Source: a virus. From it: 44,228 nt of DNA. Positions 24,080-32,193 of this stretch are shown piece after piece (the stretch's first letter is position 1; each line of letters begins with the position of its first letter). The notes beneath the pieces are model-generated. The model was not told where the DNA came from. It ran no database searches and was given only the letters and a program-made list of their open reading frames with translations. Location of the stretch: the IMG/VR virus record IMGVR_UViG_3300030339_000083, positions 1 through 44,228 of that record; one strand, written 5' to 3'. The position numbers were made by a program, and so were the translations under genes.

Positions 24080-25288
24080 TTAGCCCTCTGTAATGTCACC
24101 GATAAGAACGTGAGCATTACGCATCGACGCGCCGAGTTCCTGATAGACATATAGGACAGCCTCGTAAGCATCGTATCCAGACACGCGGGACAGAATCGCT
24201 CCGTCCTCCTGCATCCAGTCGAAGTCTGCCAGACGGTAGATTGACAGTTCGTTTTCGTCAACGCAGTAAATCTTGTTTGCGGGTGCATCTTTGTCGGCTA
24301 TGATAGGAATCATGCCGTGTGCGCCGCCAAGATAAGACAGAGCCTTGTAACCGCCCTGTAACTCCTGAGTGTTTACAAGCTGCTTAGAGGTAGTGAGCAA
24401 TGCCTGATATGCACGACGTACGCCAAAAGAGGTATACATAGCGGTGCACATACCCGCAGAGTTTGATTCAAGGGTATCGATTGCTTTCTGGATTATGCTG
24501 TCAGAGATTGCACGGGCAGTACCCGCAGACGAGGGGTTGTTCTGTACGGTAGCAACCCACCACGGATATGTGGAAACATCAAGTCCCTGCAACGTGGTGG
24601 TTGCCGAAACGATGCCCGATAGACCCATCATTTCCTTGTTGCGAGAACCCGCAATGTAGACGGAATAGGTATTGCCTATGCTTGCGTATGTCGCAACGCC
24701 CGTGGTAAGTACAAACACGGTTGCGCTTGTGATGGATGCAACGGTATCTCCGACAACGCCCGCCGTTGTTGCGCCGGTAGAGGTTACGAGAACGTCAACG
24801 GGCATACCGACACGGAGTTTTGCGGTGCTGTCAACGGTAATTGCAGTTGCACTGGAAGCGGAGGCGCAAACTGCGAGTGCTCCGGTGCCGTCACCGAACG
24901 CCTGACGGTTCATAGAGGACTTCATGTCGCGCTCAAGTCCGCGCATTTCGGAATCAACAGCGCGGAGGAATGCACCCTCGTTGGAACGTGCCGCTTTCAT
25001 TGTGGGGCCGGTAATCTGAATGCGACCGTACTGATATTTCATCGGTACAATGCACTCTTTATACGCCTGATTTCCGGCTGCCGGAAGTGCTCCGCCCTCG
25101 CCACGTGCGCCGACGCCCTCGTTGCGTCCATAGTGCAAGGGAATTGTAAAGTTTTTACCTACAACGGAATCCTCGTTCTTTTCCAGTCTGGAATAGAGAA
25201 TTGAAGAACTGTTTAGCTGTTCACGAATTGGGCCAAGATACTGGTTTTTCAGTATCGAATCAAATGTGGTTAATGTAGCTCCTGCCAT
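24080..25288 (-). CDS. Major capsid protein
   Basis: A 402-residue protein with the layout of an HK97-fold capsid protein of podoviruses. The N-terminal segment reads TTFDSILKNQYLGPIREQLN, then a P-loop/E-loop-like glycine-rich stretch (YGRNEGVGARGEGGALPAAG), then helices GAFLRAVDSEMRGLERDMKS and NRQAFGDGTG. A 90-residue Thr/Val/Ala-rich insertion (about 140-230) looks like an inserted beta domain. The C-terminal A-domain part includes MCTAMYTSFGVRRAYQALL and GMIPIIADKDAPANKIYCVD. It follows a scaffold gene, as expected. GC use is higher than in its neighbours, as is common for strongly expressed capsid genes. Confidence 0.85.
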   Translation of the reverse strand: MAGATLTTFDSILKNQYLGPIREQLNSSSILYSRLEKNEDSVVGKNFTIPLHYGRNEGVGARGEGGALPAAGNQAYKECIVPMKYQYGRIQITGPTMKAARSNEGAFLRAVDSEMRGLERDMKSSMNRQAFGDGTGALAVCASASSATAITVDSTAKLRVGMPVDVLVTSTGATTAGVVGDTVASITSATVFVLTTGVATYASIGNTYSVYIAGSRNKEMMGLSGIVSATTTLQGLDVSTYPWWVATVQNNPSSAGTARAISDSIIQKAIDTLESNSAGMCTAMYTSFGVRRAYQALLTTSKQLVNTQELQGGYKALSYLGGAHGMIPIIADKDAPANKIYCVDENELSIYRLADFDWMQEDGAILSRVSGYDAYEAVLYVYQELGASMRNAHVLIGDITEG

Positions 25289-25302
25289 TTATAATTCACT
25301 CC

Positions 25303-26070
25303 TTATGTTTGTTCTCGCAGAGTACGGAGATAAGCTTTTGAAGCCTCCCGCGCTTCTGCATATGTCTTAGGCGTTGACACTACTTGCGCAGGTGCCGCGC
25401 CGCTTCCCTCTACAGGCTTGTACGATGTTCGTTTTCCCTCTATGTACTCTTGAATCGCCTTGTTTCCTATCGCGGTTTCGTCAACTTTTTTGGGGGGAGT
25501 TTGCCGTAAAGCAATTGTCATTGCGGTATCAAGGTCACACTTTGCCTTATCTGCAATCTCAAATATTTTAGATTTGTTTGAGTTAAAGAACTCTCCAAAA
25601 TCCTTGTCAGCAGATAGTGCTTCTGATTCCTTTGTCATTGCCTCTTTGCGCTGATACTCGGAAAGAATGTTTTTCGTTTCCATAGCGTCTTTTTCGGCTT
25701 GTGTAAGCCGCGACAATATTTCTACGGGAACATTCTGCTTCGCGGCTTCTGCTTGCATTTCCTGATATTCAAGCGTTCGCTGTAAATCCTCAAATGTCTG
25801 TATCGGGTTTCCCTCCGGTGTTACGCCTCCGAGCTTTGCGATTGTGGCGTTAACCTTGTCAAATGCCGCCTTTTCCGCTTCGGCTGTCTTTTCTGCAAGC
25901 CGCCTCGCAAACGACTGAGTTTCGGTTATGGGCTGTTCAACGGGTGCGGTTTCAGGAATAGTCGTGTTGCCTGTAGGTGCTGTATCTATCGGGGTGGCGG
26001 TTCCCTCCGGTGTGGCAACGTCAACCACATCGGCATTAGCAGCCGTAGTCTCTGTGCTGATTTCGTTCAT
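25303..26070 (-). CDS. Scaffolding protein
   Basis: A 255-residue acidic protein with no globular pattern at the N-terminus (70 residues rich in Thr, Ala, Pro and Val), a long helical centre (RRLAEKTAEAEKAAFDKVNA, SRLTQAEKDAMETKNILSEY) and a short basic C-terminal helix (TYAEAREASKAYLRTLREQT). This composition and its position between portal and capsid genes are typical of phage scaffolding proteins, which direct procapsid assembly and bind the capsid protein through a basic C-terminal helix. No protease motif is seen. GAGAAAGGAAAACTACC precedes the ATG. Confidence 0.75.
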   Translation of the reverse strand: MNEISTETTAANADVVDVATPEGTATPIDTAPTGNTTIPETAPVEQPITETQSFARRLAEKTAEAEKAAFDKVNATIAKLGGVTPEGNPIQTFEDLQRTLEYQEMQAEAAKQNVPVEILSRLTQAEKDAMETKNILSEYQRKEAMTKESEALSADKDFGEFFNSNKSKIFEIADKAKCDLDTAMTIALRQTPPKKVDETAIGNKAIQEYIEGKRTSYKPVEGSGAAPAQVVSTPKTYAEAREASKAYLRTLREQT

Positions 26071-26131
26071 GGTAGTTTTCCTTTCTCGTTGAGCGACTTC
26101 GAGTTATTAGCAGCTCATATTTTTTGTTCCG

Positions 26132-28072
26132 TTATGCTACGGGGTTTTGGGAAGTTGTGTTTTGCGGAGTAGACGTTACAGCGGAACCAGTTGAAACTTC
26201 TGGTTCTGGTGATTGCAGTTGCGTGTTTCCAACAAGTTTTTGCAGATAAAGGTCCATGTGCTGTTGAACGTGATAGTCAATTGCGGCCTTGATTTCGTCG
26301 GGTAACTGCATATACGTTTCGCTCTTGCGGAGTTTGTTGTGTTCCTTAACATGAGCGTCGTGGTTGTAGAAGTCTCTTACATCGGGCGTAGTGTCGCCCT
26401 GTTGGAACCTATCGTTTTCGCTCTGAGCCTGTGCGGAATCCTGTTCAAACTCTGAATAAACATCGTCCACAATACCGAACTCAAGAACTTTCATGATAAG
26501 CTGGCGGTCACGCTCATTTGTCGGAACAAGCAAGCCATATTGAACCATCTTTATTACATAGTCTTGCATTGCTGATTTGCTCGTCTGGTACATGGTGCTT
26601 TCGTTAACGCGAACGTCAATTGAGGTCAAGTCAGAACCGACAAAATGCATTGTTTCGACTTTGCGGTTATCTCCCGCAATTCTAACCGTGCGTTCAATGT
26701 CGTATTTCTTTTGAACCATTTTGAGGAGATAGCGCATATATGCTTGTTTGCACGCTATGAAGTTTGCAATAGATGGCCCAAGCTTTGTATCGTCTTGCTC
26801 TTGCAAATATCCGATTGCCGTTCCCGAAGTAACTCCAGTAGGAGTTGAGCCATGCGAGGTTTCATGTTGCCCCGATACGAACTCAAGCTCTGCGTTGAGT
26901 AGGTCGATGTTTTGATATACGTCAGCGCCGATTTGCGGAGGCGTTAAATACTTTGGCTCCGTTCCAACGGGGTTATATTCGATAAACTGCCCGGGTTCGT
27001 TTGTCGGTTCTTCATCAAGGCAACCTTTAGGAGCCATAAGAATTGGATTTCCAAATAGGTTTTTGTTTTCAATAATCTGCGAGCGAGATTTGTTTAATTC
27101 ACGCTGTATTGGTATAAGCTGTTCACACAAGCACGTCGGCATAAGTCTGCCGGGTACTTTAATGTGAAAGAATGGGAAGAATGGCAATTCACGTTCCGAA
27201 TCGTCTTGTTCTCCGAATCCAATATCTTCGTCATAGAGCAGAACCTTGTCGCCACAGGTCGTTATTCTGCGACCTTTGGGGTACTTTCCTGACGGCTTTT
27301 CCCAATACTCATGAATTGCCGCAGAATCTTCCAACTTCTGATATGAAATTCCACTGCCATTAGCGGAAAGCGTTAATAGTTTTGCCTCATACAAGTTTGT
27401 TGCGGTTAGTCCACTTTCGGCCTGTACTTCGATTCCGTAGACCTCTTTTATGTAATCAACAGTGCGTACTTTTTCGTGACACACCCAAGTGATATCTTCC
27501 CAATTGGAACAGGAGGTATCGAATTTCAGTTCCAGAAACGGAACAACACAGGAATCAATGTCACCCTCTCGCATCGGAGAACTTTCGTATAAAAGCGTAC
27601 CGTCCTCTGCTTGCTGCGGTAGCATTCTGCCTTTCTGCGGGTTCCAGTAAGGTTTCATAAATGAAATTCCAGTACACAGCCCCCATAGGCAGTTGTCGCG
27701 GTCAAGCGCCTGTAACCCTAGTTCGTACTCAGCCCATTCAACAATCTTTTCAGCTATCCTAGCCGCCCGAATATCGTTGTTGTCCGAAGTCGCCGGGTTT
27801 ACATACATCGTGAATTTGTTTTTAGTCATTTTTGCAAGCTCAGTGCGCACTATAGGCTGTATCTTGTTTGCCACATAACGCACTTGCCACGGTTCGGAGG
27901 GCGGCTCGACAAGCCTGTTTGTGCTTCTGTCGGGCTTAATCCATTGCTTACCAAGGAAATACGAAATGTTCAGATAGGCTTGCAATTCGTAAGCGTCACG
28001 CTTGCATTTTGAGGTCTTATCGGTAACGAACTTTACAAGGTCGTTTTCATTTACGGTTTTGACTTCATTCAC
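26132..28072 (-). CDS. Portal protein (P22-like)
   Basis: A 646-residue portal protein. The opening (KCKRDAYELQAYLNISYFLGKQWIK) and the following PWQVRYVANKIQPIVRTELAKMTK are characteristic of the P22-type portal family, which is longer than HK97/SPP1 portals. Mid-protein SHGSTPTGVTSGTAIGYLQEQDDTKL and a helical C-terminal region (QEDSAQAQSEN, IKAAIDYHVQQHMDLYLQKL) fit the stem and barrel helices. The last 30 residues are low-complexity. It forms the dodecameric ring through which DNA is packaged and ejected. A GTG start at 28072 follows AAAGGGGGATTAAC. Confidence 0.87.
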   Translation of the reverse strand: MNEVKTVNENDLVKFVTDKTSKCKRDAYELQAYLNISYFLGKQWIKPDRSTNRLVEPPSEPWQVRYVANKIQPIVRTELAKMTKNKFTMYVNPATSDNNDIRAARIAEKIVEWAEYELGLQALDRDNCLWGLCTGISFMKPYWNPQKGRMLPQQAEDGTLLYESSPMREGDIDSCVVPFLELKFDTSCSNWEDITWVCHEKVRTVDYIKEVYGIEVQAESGLTATNLYEAKLLTLSANGSGISYQKLEDSAAIHEYWEKPSGKYPKGRRITTCGDKVLLYDEDIGFGEQDDSERELPFFPFFHIKVPGRLMPTCLCEQLIPIQRELNKSRSQIIENKNLFGNPILMAPKGCLDEEPTNEPGQFIEYNPVGTEPKYLTPPQIGADVYQNIDLLNAELEFVSGQHETSHGSTPTGVTSGTAIGYLQEQDDTKLGPSIANFIACKQAYMRYLLKMVQKKYDIERTVRIAGDNRKVETMHFVGSDLTSIDVRVNESTMYQTSKSAMQDYVIKMVQYGLLVPTNERDRQLIMKVLEFGIVDDVYSEFEQDSAQAQSENDRFQQGDTTPDVRDFYNHDAHVKEHNKLRKSETYMQLPDEIKAAIDYHVQQHMDLYLQKLVGNTQLQSPEPEVSTGSAVTSTPQNTTSQNPVA

Positions 28073-28075
28073 ACG

Positions 28076-28375
28076 TTAATCCCCCTTTGGGTGGCATTCG
28101 CGGTAGTGCTGCAGCAGTTGGCCTTGCGTTTCGCACATAAAATCACACTTTTTGCAGTGTCTTAGTGTGGTTTCCTCGCATTTTTCCGTTTCAATGGGTG
28201 ATTCCATGAGAAGCGAAACGGAATATCCATCAACCTCTGTCACTTCATCAGCGAATATTGGCAAAAACGGGGCGTTCAGTTTCTTTCCGAGAGCCTCTAT
28301 CGCCTCCGGTTCACTTTCAGCCGCAACAAAGTCTTTGTAATCTCCGAACCCGCCGTAATAAAGTTTTATAGCCAC
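28076..28375 (-). CDS. C2H2 zinc-finger protein in packaging cluster
   Basis: A 99-residue protein of two parts. Residues 1-60 form a small alpha/beta domain (KLYYGGFGDYKDFVAAESEPEAI shortened here). Residues 72-96 contain a classical C2H2 finger, CKKC-DFMCETQGQLLQ-HYREC-H, with C-x2-C-x12-H-x4-H spacing. Classical fingers are uncommon in phages and here it sits between the large terminase and portal genes. It could bind DNA or proteins during packaging; that is inference. The start overlaps the upstream gene by ten bases and has a weak ribosome binding site. Confidence 0.7.
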   Translation of the reverse strand: MAIKLYYGGFGDYKDFVAAESEPEAIEALGKKLNAPFLPIFADEVTEVDGYSVSLLMESPIETEKCEETTLRHCKKCDFMCETQGQLLQHYRECHPKGD

Positions 28376-28617
28376 GCTTCACCGTCCAGTTTCTTTGTTA
28401 AATCGTCTTTTTCTCTGCGTTTTATGGGAGTTTCGGCGCGTTCCTGTGCTTTGTACTCAATAAAACTGCCGGATTGTATGCGGTCAAGAAGTTTTGAACG
28501 TTCTTTTTTCCAATCCTCACGCTCTTCTTCTAGCCGTTTTTCGGCGTTCCATGTAAAAAATGCAAACGAAGCAACGCAAATTACGCAGAACGCAACGAAC
28601 AATATTTCGATTACCAA
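28366..28617 (-). CDS. Small single-pass membrane protein
   Basis: An 83-residue protein starting at a TTG (28617) with GGAGG eight bases upstream, inside the last codons of the large terminase gene. It has one N-terminal membrane helix (ILFVAFCVICVASFAFFTW) and a cytoplasmic charged coil (AEKRLEEEREDWKKERSKLL). The reading frame extends upstream but only as an overlap with terminase, so the shorter form is chosen. Unknown function. A membrane protein in a head/packaging cluster is unusual, and it resembles spanin- or anchor-like proteins only in topology. Confidence 0.6.
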   Translation of the reverse strand: MVIEILFVAFCVICVASFAFFTWNAEKRLEEEREDWKKERSKLLDRIQSGSFIEYKAQERAETPIKRREKDDLTKKLDGEAWL

Positions 28618-30002
28618 TAGTCCACCCTCCGAACTTTCTTTGTGAGCCTGTCCAAGTTTTTTTGAACTCGATATTCCATAGAGCCAATTGGCGCGCCCGC
28701 TTTTTCGGGCTCTTTGCCGCCACGAGGGCGTGAAGCTGTCCAATATCTGATTGCATCCGGCCCATGAGTGAGTTCATGCGGTTCGTTTGCAACATCGTTA
28801 GGGTCTTTCTCGTCGCATTGTAATTGAGGCAAACAACGAATGATGTTTACACAGTTTTTAAAGAAAGTAAGTGGAGCGGTCATTACCCCATGTTCGTCTT
28901 TGTACGGTTTCAGCCATTCTTTGAGGTTGTACCAACCTTGAACGCGGTTGTTTGCTGCTTTTGCAAGCGGTATTCCATGCTGCATAAAGAGTTCTGCTGT
29001 ACTCGCGCCCGTTTCCCTTTGCCTGTTCCATAAGTCCGGCGGTGCGGAGTATGTATAAATCTTGTCGGTGCCGTTCATTTCTTTTAGCAGTTTCGCGGCA
29101 TCAGATATTAACAATCCGGATTTGTAAACTTCTCGATACACATATGACTTGTTATGCCAGTCTGTGGCTATCCAGTAGCAAGCGAACATATCAAGTCCGT
29201 AGTCGAGCGTGATACTTCTGCGCCAATCATCAGGAATTGGGAACGGGTCGATAACGTGTATATCTTTGCGCCATTCATCGAAGTACGCGCCGCCCGGTAT
29301 CCCATATTCTCCGAGGCCAACAACGAGATAACGCTCCGGGTCTGTTACTTTAAGGTTTTCAATCAATCGTCTATCGGCATCGTCAAGCCACTCGTTGCAC
29401 CTGTATGTAGTTGTTAATGTAAATGCATCGGGGTCTTGCTTGTCGAAGAATCTTGTTTTAGTCCAGTGACTATTAATCCAAGGGTTAAATGACAACGTAA
29501 TTTGCTTCCAAAGTCCCTCAGGAACTTCGCCTCGAATGGTTTCGTCGAGCGTTTGAAAGTCCGCTTCATCGTCAATTTCGAAAGCTTCTTCCAGCCACAC
29601 CCAACACAAAACGCCTTTGTCGACCGTAATAGATGTAAGTTTTAAAACATCATCAAATCCGCGGAACAGTATTTTTTGTTTCGTAGGTTTGTACATCGCT
29701 TCAAGCGGGTTTTCTTTAAACTGCCAGTATCTCGATACACCGAGCCGTTCAGCCGCCCATTTGAGCATTGCAAACGTAGAATCGTGGTGAGTGTTATATG
29801 TTTTACGGACCACGAGCGCGTTTGCTTGCGGATATTTCATTATGTTTGAGATAAACCACAATGCCGTAGTTGTTGACTTTTTAGAAGCTCGTCCGCCTTT
29901 TACAACGCGATAACGATGTTTGTCTTTCCAAAACTCAGCGTATCCGCTGCCGACTATCTCGGAAAGTTTTACTGTGTTTGATTTTGCAGTTTGTGTTGCC
30001 AT
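28611..30002 (-). CDS. terL: Terminase large subunit
   Basis: A 463-residue terminase of the PBSX/SPP1-like (terminase_3) group. A divergent Walker A, VVKGGRASKKST (residues 33-44), is typical of this group. An LVVRKTYNTHHDSTF segment follows, Walker B with catalytic Glu lies in VLCWVWLEEAFEI (131-143), and motif III-like ITLSFNP comes after. The RNase H-like nuclease domain starts near residue 240 with SITLDYGLD and ends with HGPDAIRYW. It powers DNA translocation and cuts concatemers with the small subunit. AAAGGTGG precedes the ATG. Its distance from the small terminase gene (about 2.2 kb) is unusual. Confidence 0.93.
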   Translation of the reverse strand: MATQTAKSNTVKLSEIVGSGYAEFWKDKHRYRVVKGGRASKKSTTTALWFISNIMKYPQANALVVRKTYNTHHDSTFAMLKWAAERLGVSRYWQFKENPLEAMYKPTKQKILFRGFDDVLKLTSITVDKGVLCWVWLEEAFEIDDEADFQTLDETIRGEVPEGLWKQITLSFNPWINSHWTKTRFFDKQDPDAFTLTTTYRCNEWLDDADRRLIENLKVTDPERYLVVGLGEYGIPGGAYFDEWRKDIHVIDPFPIPDDWRRSITLDYGLDMFACYWIATDWHNKSYVYREVYKSGLLISDAAKLLKEMNGTDKIYTYSAPPDLWNRQRETGASTAELFMQHGIPLAKAANNRVQGWYNLKEWLKPYKDEHGVMTAPLTFFKNCVNIIRCLPQLQCDEKDPNDVANEPHELTHGPDAIRYWTASRPRGGKEPEKAGAPIGSMEYRVQKNLDRLTKKVRRVDYW

Positions 30003-30011
30003 AACCCACCT

Positions 30012-30845
30012 TTAATTGCGGAAATACTCCGAACCCATAGGAACGAATATTGCGCTTGAATCGTTGAATACAACTCCGCAGCCTAGTGTTGGCCTATATT
30101 TTGCGTGTTTTCCATATGCAAATGCATAAGCGTCAATATCAATTCCGCAACCTACATTCATTCCGAAAATGATGTTTCGTGGGTTAGCCGAATACTTGCA
30201 ACCTCCGAAAGCATGAGAGTGTCCTATTACCGTACTCATGCGCTCCTGTATGGCGCTATTTAAGGCCCCATCTTTTCCGGCACAGTTGATTCCGTGTTTG
30301 TAAAGTACATTATTTAAGATAAATTCTTCTTCTATAGTCCAAGTCTTTGGTATCTCCAAAAGCTCCGAATACGGTTTTAAAAATCTTTCGCCAAGTCCAA
30401 CGGTTGCCGCTTGTCTAACGGGTATTGTGTCGTGATTTCCTATGCACATTCTTACTTTAGGAAATGCCTTAACGTATTTTTTGACTTCTGCAATCGCCAT
30501 GTCCAATTCGTCATATGCTCCCTTTGCACACGTTTCGGTTAGGAATCTGCTAATTGCGTGATGGTCTACAAGGTCGCCGGCGCACACAACTTGTCCAACA
30601 CCATAACGTTTAAATGTATCCTTGCAAAACTGTAAGTAATTTGGGTGATTGAATGGTATGTGCGGGTCGGAAAATACACCAACGGGCTTTTCGCTCATAC
30701 TTTTTTTGCTCCTTGTCGCGCTGTGTGCCATATCCCATAATTGTCTCTCTGTCTTATCGGGGAATTTTGGTTTTAAGCAATCGACTATTTCATAAAGGGA
30801 TAACCCTCGTTCGCGCAGTTGTTTGATTTCATCTTTGCAGTCCAT
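30012..30845 (-). CDS. Metallophosphoesterase
   Basis: A 277-residue calcineurin-like phosphoesterase. Metal-binding motifs are in order: GVFSDPHIP (D60, H62), CAGDLVDHH (GD at 90-91), CIGNHDT (GNHD at 136-139), and GHSHAFGG near the end. The first 50 residues are a separate helical domain (IKQLRERGLSLYEIVDCLKP) that looks like a small helix-turn-helix. Its substrate could be DNA ends, a nucleotide or protein phosphate. It lies between the terminases and directly before the large subunit gene, which hints at a role in packaging or late DNA processing, but phage phosphoesterases in this slot are mostly uncharacterised. Confidence 0.88.
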   Translation of the reverse strand: MDCKDEIKQLRERGLSLYEIVDCLKPKFPDKTERQLWDMAHSATRSKKSMSEKPVGVFSDPHIPFNHPNYLQFCKDTFKRYGVGQVVCAGDLVDHHAISRFLTETCAKGAYDELDMAIAEVKKYVKAFPKVRMCIGNHDTIPVRQAATVGLGERFLKPYSELLEIPKTWTIEEEFILNNVLYKHGINCAGKDGALNSAIQERMSTVIGHSHAFGGCKYSANPRNIIFGMNVGCGIDIDAYAFAYGKHAKYRPTLGCGVVFNDSSAIFVPMGSEYFRN

Positions 30846-30857
30846 AATTTCACCTAT

Positions 30858-31034
30858 TTACCGCACCTCAAACTTTTCTAATATCCTGCCACTCTCGCAG
30901 CAGTCAATTCTGGAAATACTTCTAGGCCGTCCGAGTTTTTCCCATAGGTCGTGTTGTATATAAACGATCTCAGGCTCTACGCCTTTGGTTCTCATGCGCT
31001 TTATATGTTCGCGTATTCTGTCGGTGCTGTTCAT
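30858..31034 (-). CDS. Small basic hypothetical protein
   Basis: A 58-residue protein, MNSTDRIREHIKRMRTKGVE, then PEIVYIQHDLWEKLGRPRSI and a C-terminal CCESGRILEKFEVR. A TGA lies in frame four codons upstream of the ATG, which fixes the start, and the ribosome binding site is weak (GAAGATGCC). It ends 13 bases before the phosphoesterase gene. The composition is protein-like, and the same order of small genes before a phosphoesterase supports it. Function unknown. Confidence 0.5.
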   Translation of the reverse strand: MNSTDRIREHIKRMRTKGVEPEIVYIQHDLWEKLGRPRSISRIDCCESGRILEKFEVR

Positions 31035-31063
31035 AAGGCATCTTCAATTCTCCCCGTAGGGCA

Positions 31064-31100
31064 AAAGAAAAAGGAGCTAAAGCATTTCTGCTTTAACCCC
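31064..31100 (-). terminator. Intrinsic terminator, leftward
   Basis: On the minus strand, an imperfect stem with perfect central part TTAAAGCA / TGCTTTAG (loop GAAA) and outer G-C pairs is followed by CTCCTTTTTCTTTTG. It lies between the small gene at 31117-31257 and the one at 30858-31034, so it could end or attenuate transcription before the phosphoesterase and terminase genes. The stem has two mismatches, so strength is uncertain. Confidence 0.55.
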
Positions 31101-31116
31101 TGTTGGTTGTTTCCGA

Positions 31117-31257
31117 TTACCCAGTTGTAACCGTCTTATATGCGGTTTTCCTATGTAGTTCTACGACGACAACGCCACCGTGCACCATCTTGACCTCTGC
31201 GTCATTGCCGCGTTTCATTATCTGTTCTATTGCGGAGATTGCTATTGCATCAAGCAA
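31117..31257 (-). CDS. Small hypothetical protein (KRGNDAEV family)
   Basis: A 46-residue protein starting at a TTG (31257) about ten bases after AAAGGAG. It reads LLDAIAISAIEQIMKRGNDA, then EVKMVHGGVVVVELHRKTAY. The pattern 'I...L.RGNDAEV+...GV.V.E..+' recurs in many Firmicutes phages as an unannotated 45-60 residue protein, which supports the choice of frame. Its stop is just before a terminator. Function unknown. Confidence 0.65.
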   Translation of the reverse strand: MLDAIAISAIEQIMKRGNDAEVKMVHGGVVVVELHRKTAYKTVTTG

Positions 31258-31263
31258 ATATCA

Positions 31264-31425
31264 TCACTCCTTTATCGTTAAGCGAATGGTTCCATTTCCT
31301 TTTTGATAAATTCCAAGTCGTTCTGAAATAAGTGGTATCTCTTTGTATTCTTCAAGAAACTTTGGAACATATATTTCTTTTGCTGCCTTTATAAGCGAGT
31401 CGTTAAGTTCGTTAAATATTGACAT
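31264..31425 (-). CDS. Small hypothetical protein
   Basis: A 53-residue protein, MSIFNELNDSLIKAAKEIYV, then PKFLEEYKEIPLISERLGIY, ending IRLTIKE. AAGGAGAGCAAC is seven bases upstream of the ATG. Its last codons AAG GAG and stop form the ribosome binding site for the next gene, six bases away. It lies directly downstream of the tRNA. Predicted helical; no domain recognised. Confidence 0.6.
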   Translation of the reverse strand: MSIFNELNDSLIKAAKEIYVPKFLEEYKEIPLISERLGIYQKGNGTIRLTIKE

Positions 31426-31514
31426 TGTTGCTCTCCTTATGTTCTCGTTTTTGTGCCGTTGTCCGCTTCAAAAACTCTATAATTTAGGAGAAACCTCACG
31501 GACGTGGTTTTATC

Positions 31515-31592
31515 TGGAGTACCATGAGAGATTTGAACTCTCACCGCTAGTTTGGAGGACTAGAGTGCTAAACCGTTGAACACCAATGGTAC
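31515..31592 (-). tRNA. tRNA-Gly (UCC)
   Basis: On the minus strand it folds as a complete cloverleaf: acceptor GTACCAT/ATGGTAC, D arm GTGT/GCAC with GG in the loop, anticodon arm CTAGT-CCTCCAA-ACTAG giving anticodon TCC, a 4-base variable loop, T arm GAGAG-TTCAAAT-CTCTC, discriminator T and an encoded CCA. Anticodon UCC and U73 both indicate glycine, reading GGA/GGG codons. It lies in the late leftward unit between the small terminase and the head genes and is likely processed from that transcript. Confidence 0.95.
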
Positions 31593-31598
31593 ATATTG

Positions 31599-31620
31599 TG
31601 TGGGTATTTTTGCCTACCCA
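31599..31620 (-). other. Hairpin upstream of tRNA
   Basis: A perfect 7-bp inverted repeat (GTGGGTA / TACCCAC) with an 8-base loop lies six bases from the 5' end of the tRNA on the transcribed strand. It could be a processing signal for tRNA maturation or a weak terminator for the small reading frame before it. No T-run follows on the minus strand. Confidence 0.5.
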
Positions 31621-31644
31621 CGAGGCTGATGTTAATTGCTTAGA

Positions 31645-31743
31645 TTAGCAACCCTTTTTCTTTTTGCCACCCATGTTGTTCACCACCTTACCGTTTTTCT
31701 TTGACATTTCTTCGAACCAGTAAAAAGTAACCGTGTTATTCAT
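31645..31743 (-). CDS. Possible 32-residue basic peptide
   Basis: A possible 32-residue peptide, MNNTVTFYWFEEMSKKNGKV, ending NNMGGKKKKGC. AAAGGA lies seven bases before the ATG at 31743, and a second in-frame start is at 31707. The lysine-rich, Cys-ending tail is distinctive. It sits alone upstream of the tRNA at the edge of a noncoding region. Short length keeps confidence low. Confidence 0.4.
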   Translation of the reverse strand: MNNTVTFYWFEEMSKKNGKVVNNMGGKKKKGC

Positions 31744-31747
31744 GTAA

Positions 31748-32193
31748 GAATCCTTTATCATACTAAAGTGGCGATTTACAACGAAGTATACAAATTCGTA
31801 TATACAGATACGCTGCGTTCGGCCGCGCCATGCCACCCCCCCCGGGGGTCGGGTACGTCAATAGAGGGGGATAGGCCGTCTGCCAGCGCGTGTCAGTTTC
31901 AACAAGTACATATGCCTGCCTGCTGTGATAGGCAAGGCACATGGTATGTAGTACGCATGATGCACAGCGTAGCACGCGTATTGAGTATGTATATCTATGC
32001 ACTGATTATGCACGATATTATAGCGTAATAGTTATGTAATTAAACAAAATAATATTTTTGTTTGAACCCGCAAACCCTTGAAACTACTGGTATTACAGCG
32101 TTTATATCAACAAAACAAGGAAATGAATACTGTAATTACCATATTTGAGGTCGTTTGCATAGTAGTGAATGAATATTAACCGAATGCTCCAGC
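31748..32193. other. Noncoding gap between small terminase gene and tRNA
   Basis: About 445 bases with no convincing gene on either strand; the reading frames here lack ribosome binding sites and have random-looking composition. Visible structure: a C8-G5 block (about 31843-31855) in a locally GC-rich patch, a hairpin with a 9-bp stem and one bulge at 31913-31939, an AT-only inverted repeat near 32042-32063, and an 11-bp inverted repeat with arms at 32088-32098 and 32130-32141. Its composition differs from the rest of the genome. A packaging (pac or cos) site or a noncoding RNA are possible; neither is proven. Confidence 0.5.

Noticed and set aside
28611-30002. Terminase Walker A lacking the usual GKS/T as a sign of inactivation
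   Set aside because: The GGRASKKST form is normal for the PBSX/SPP1-like terminase group, and Walker B and nuclease motifs are intact.
31768-32028. Open reading frames of 79-86 residues on both strands in the terminase gap
   Set aside because: No ribosome binding sites, random-looking composition with a C/G homopolymer run, and mutual overlap. Treated as noncoding.
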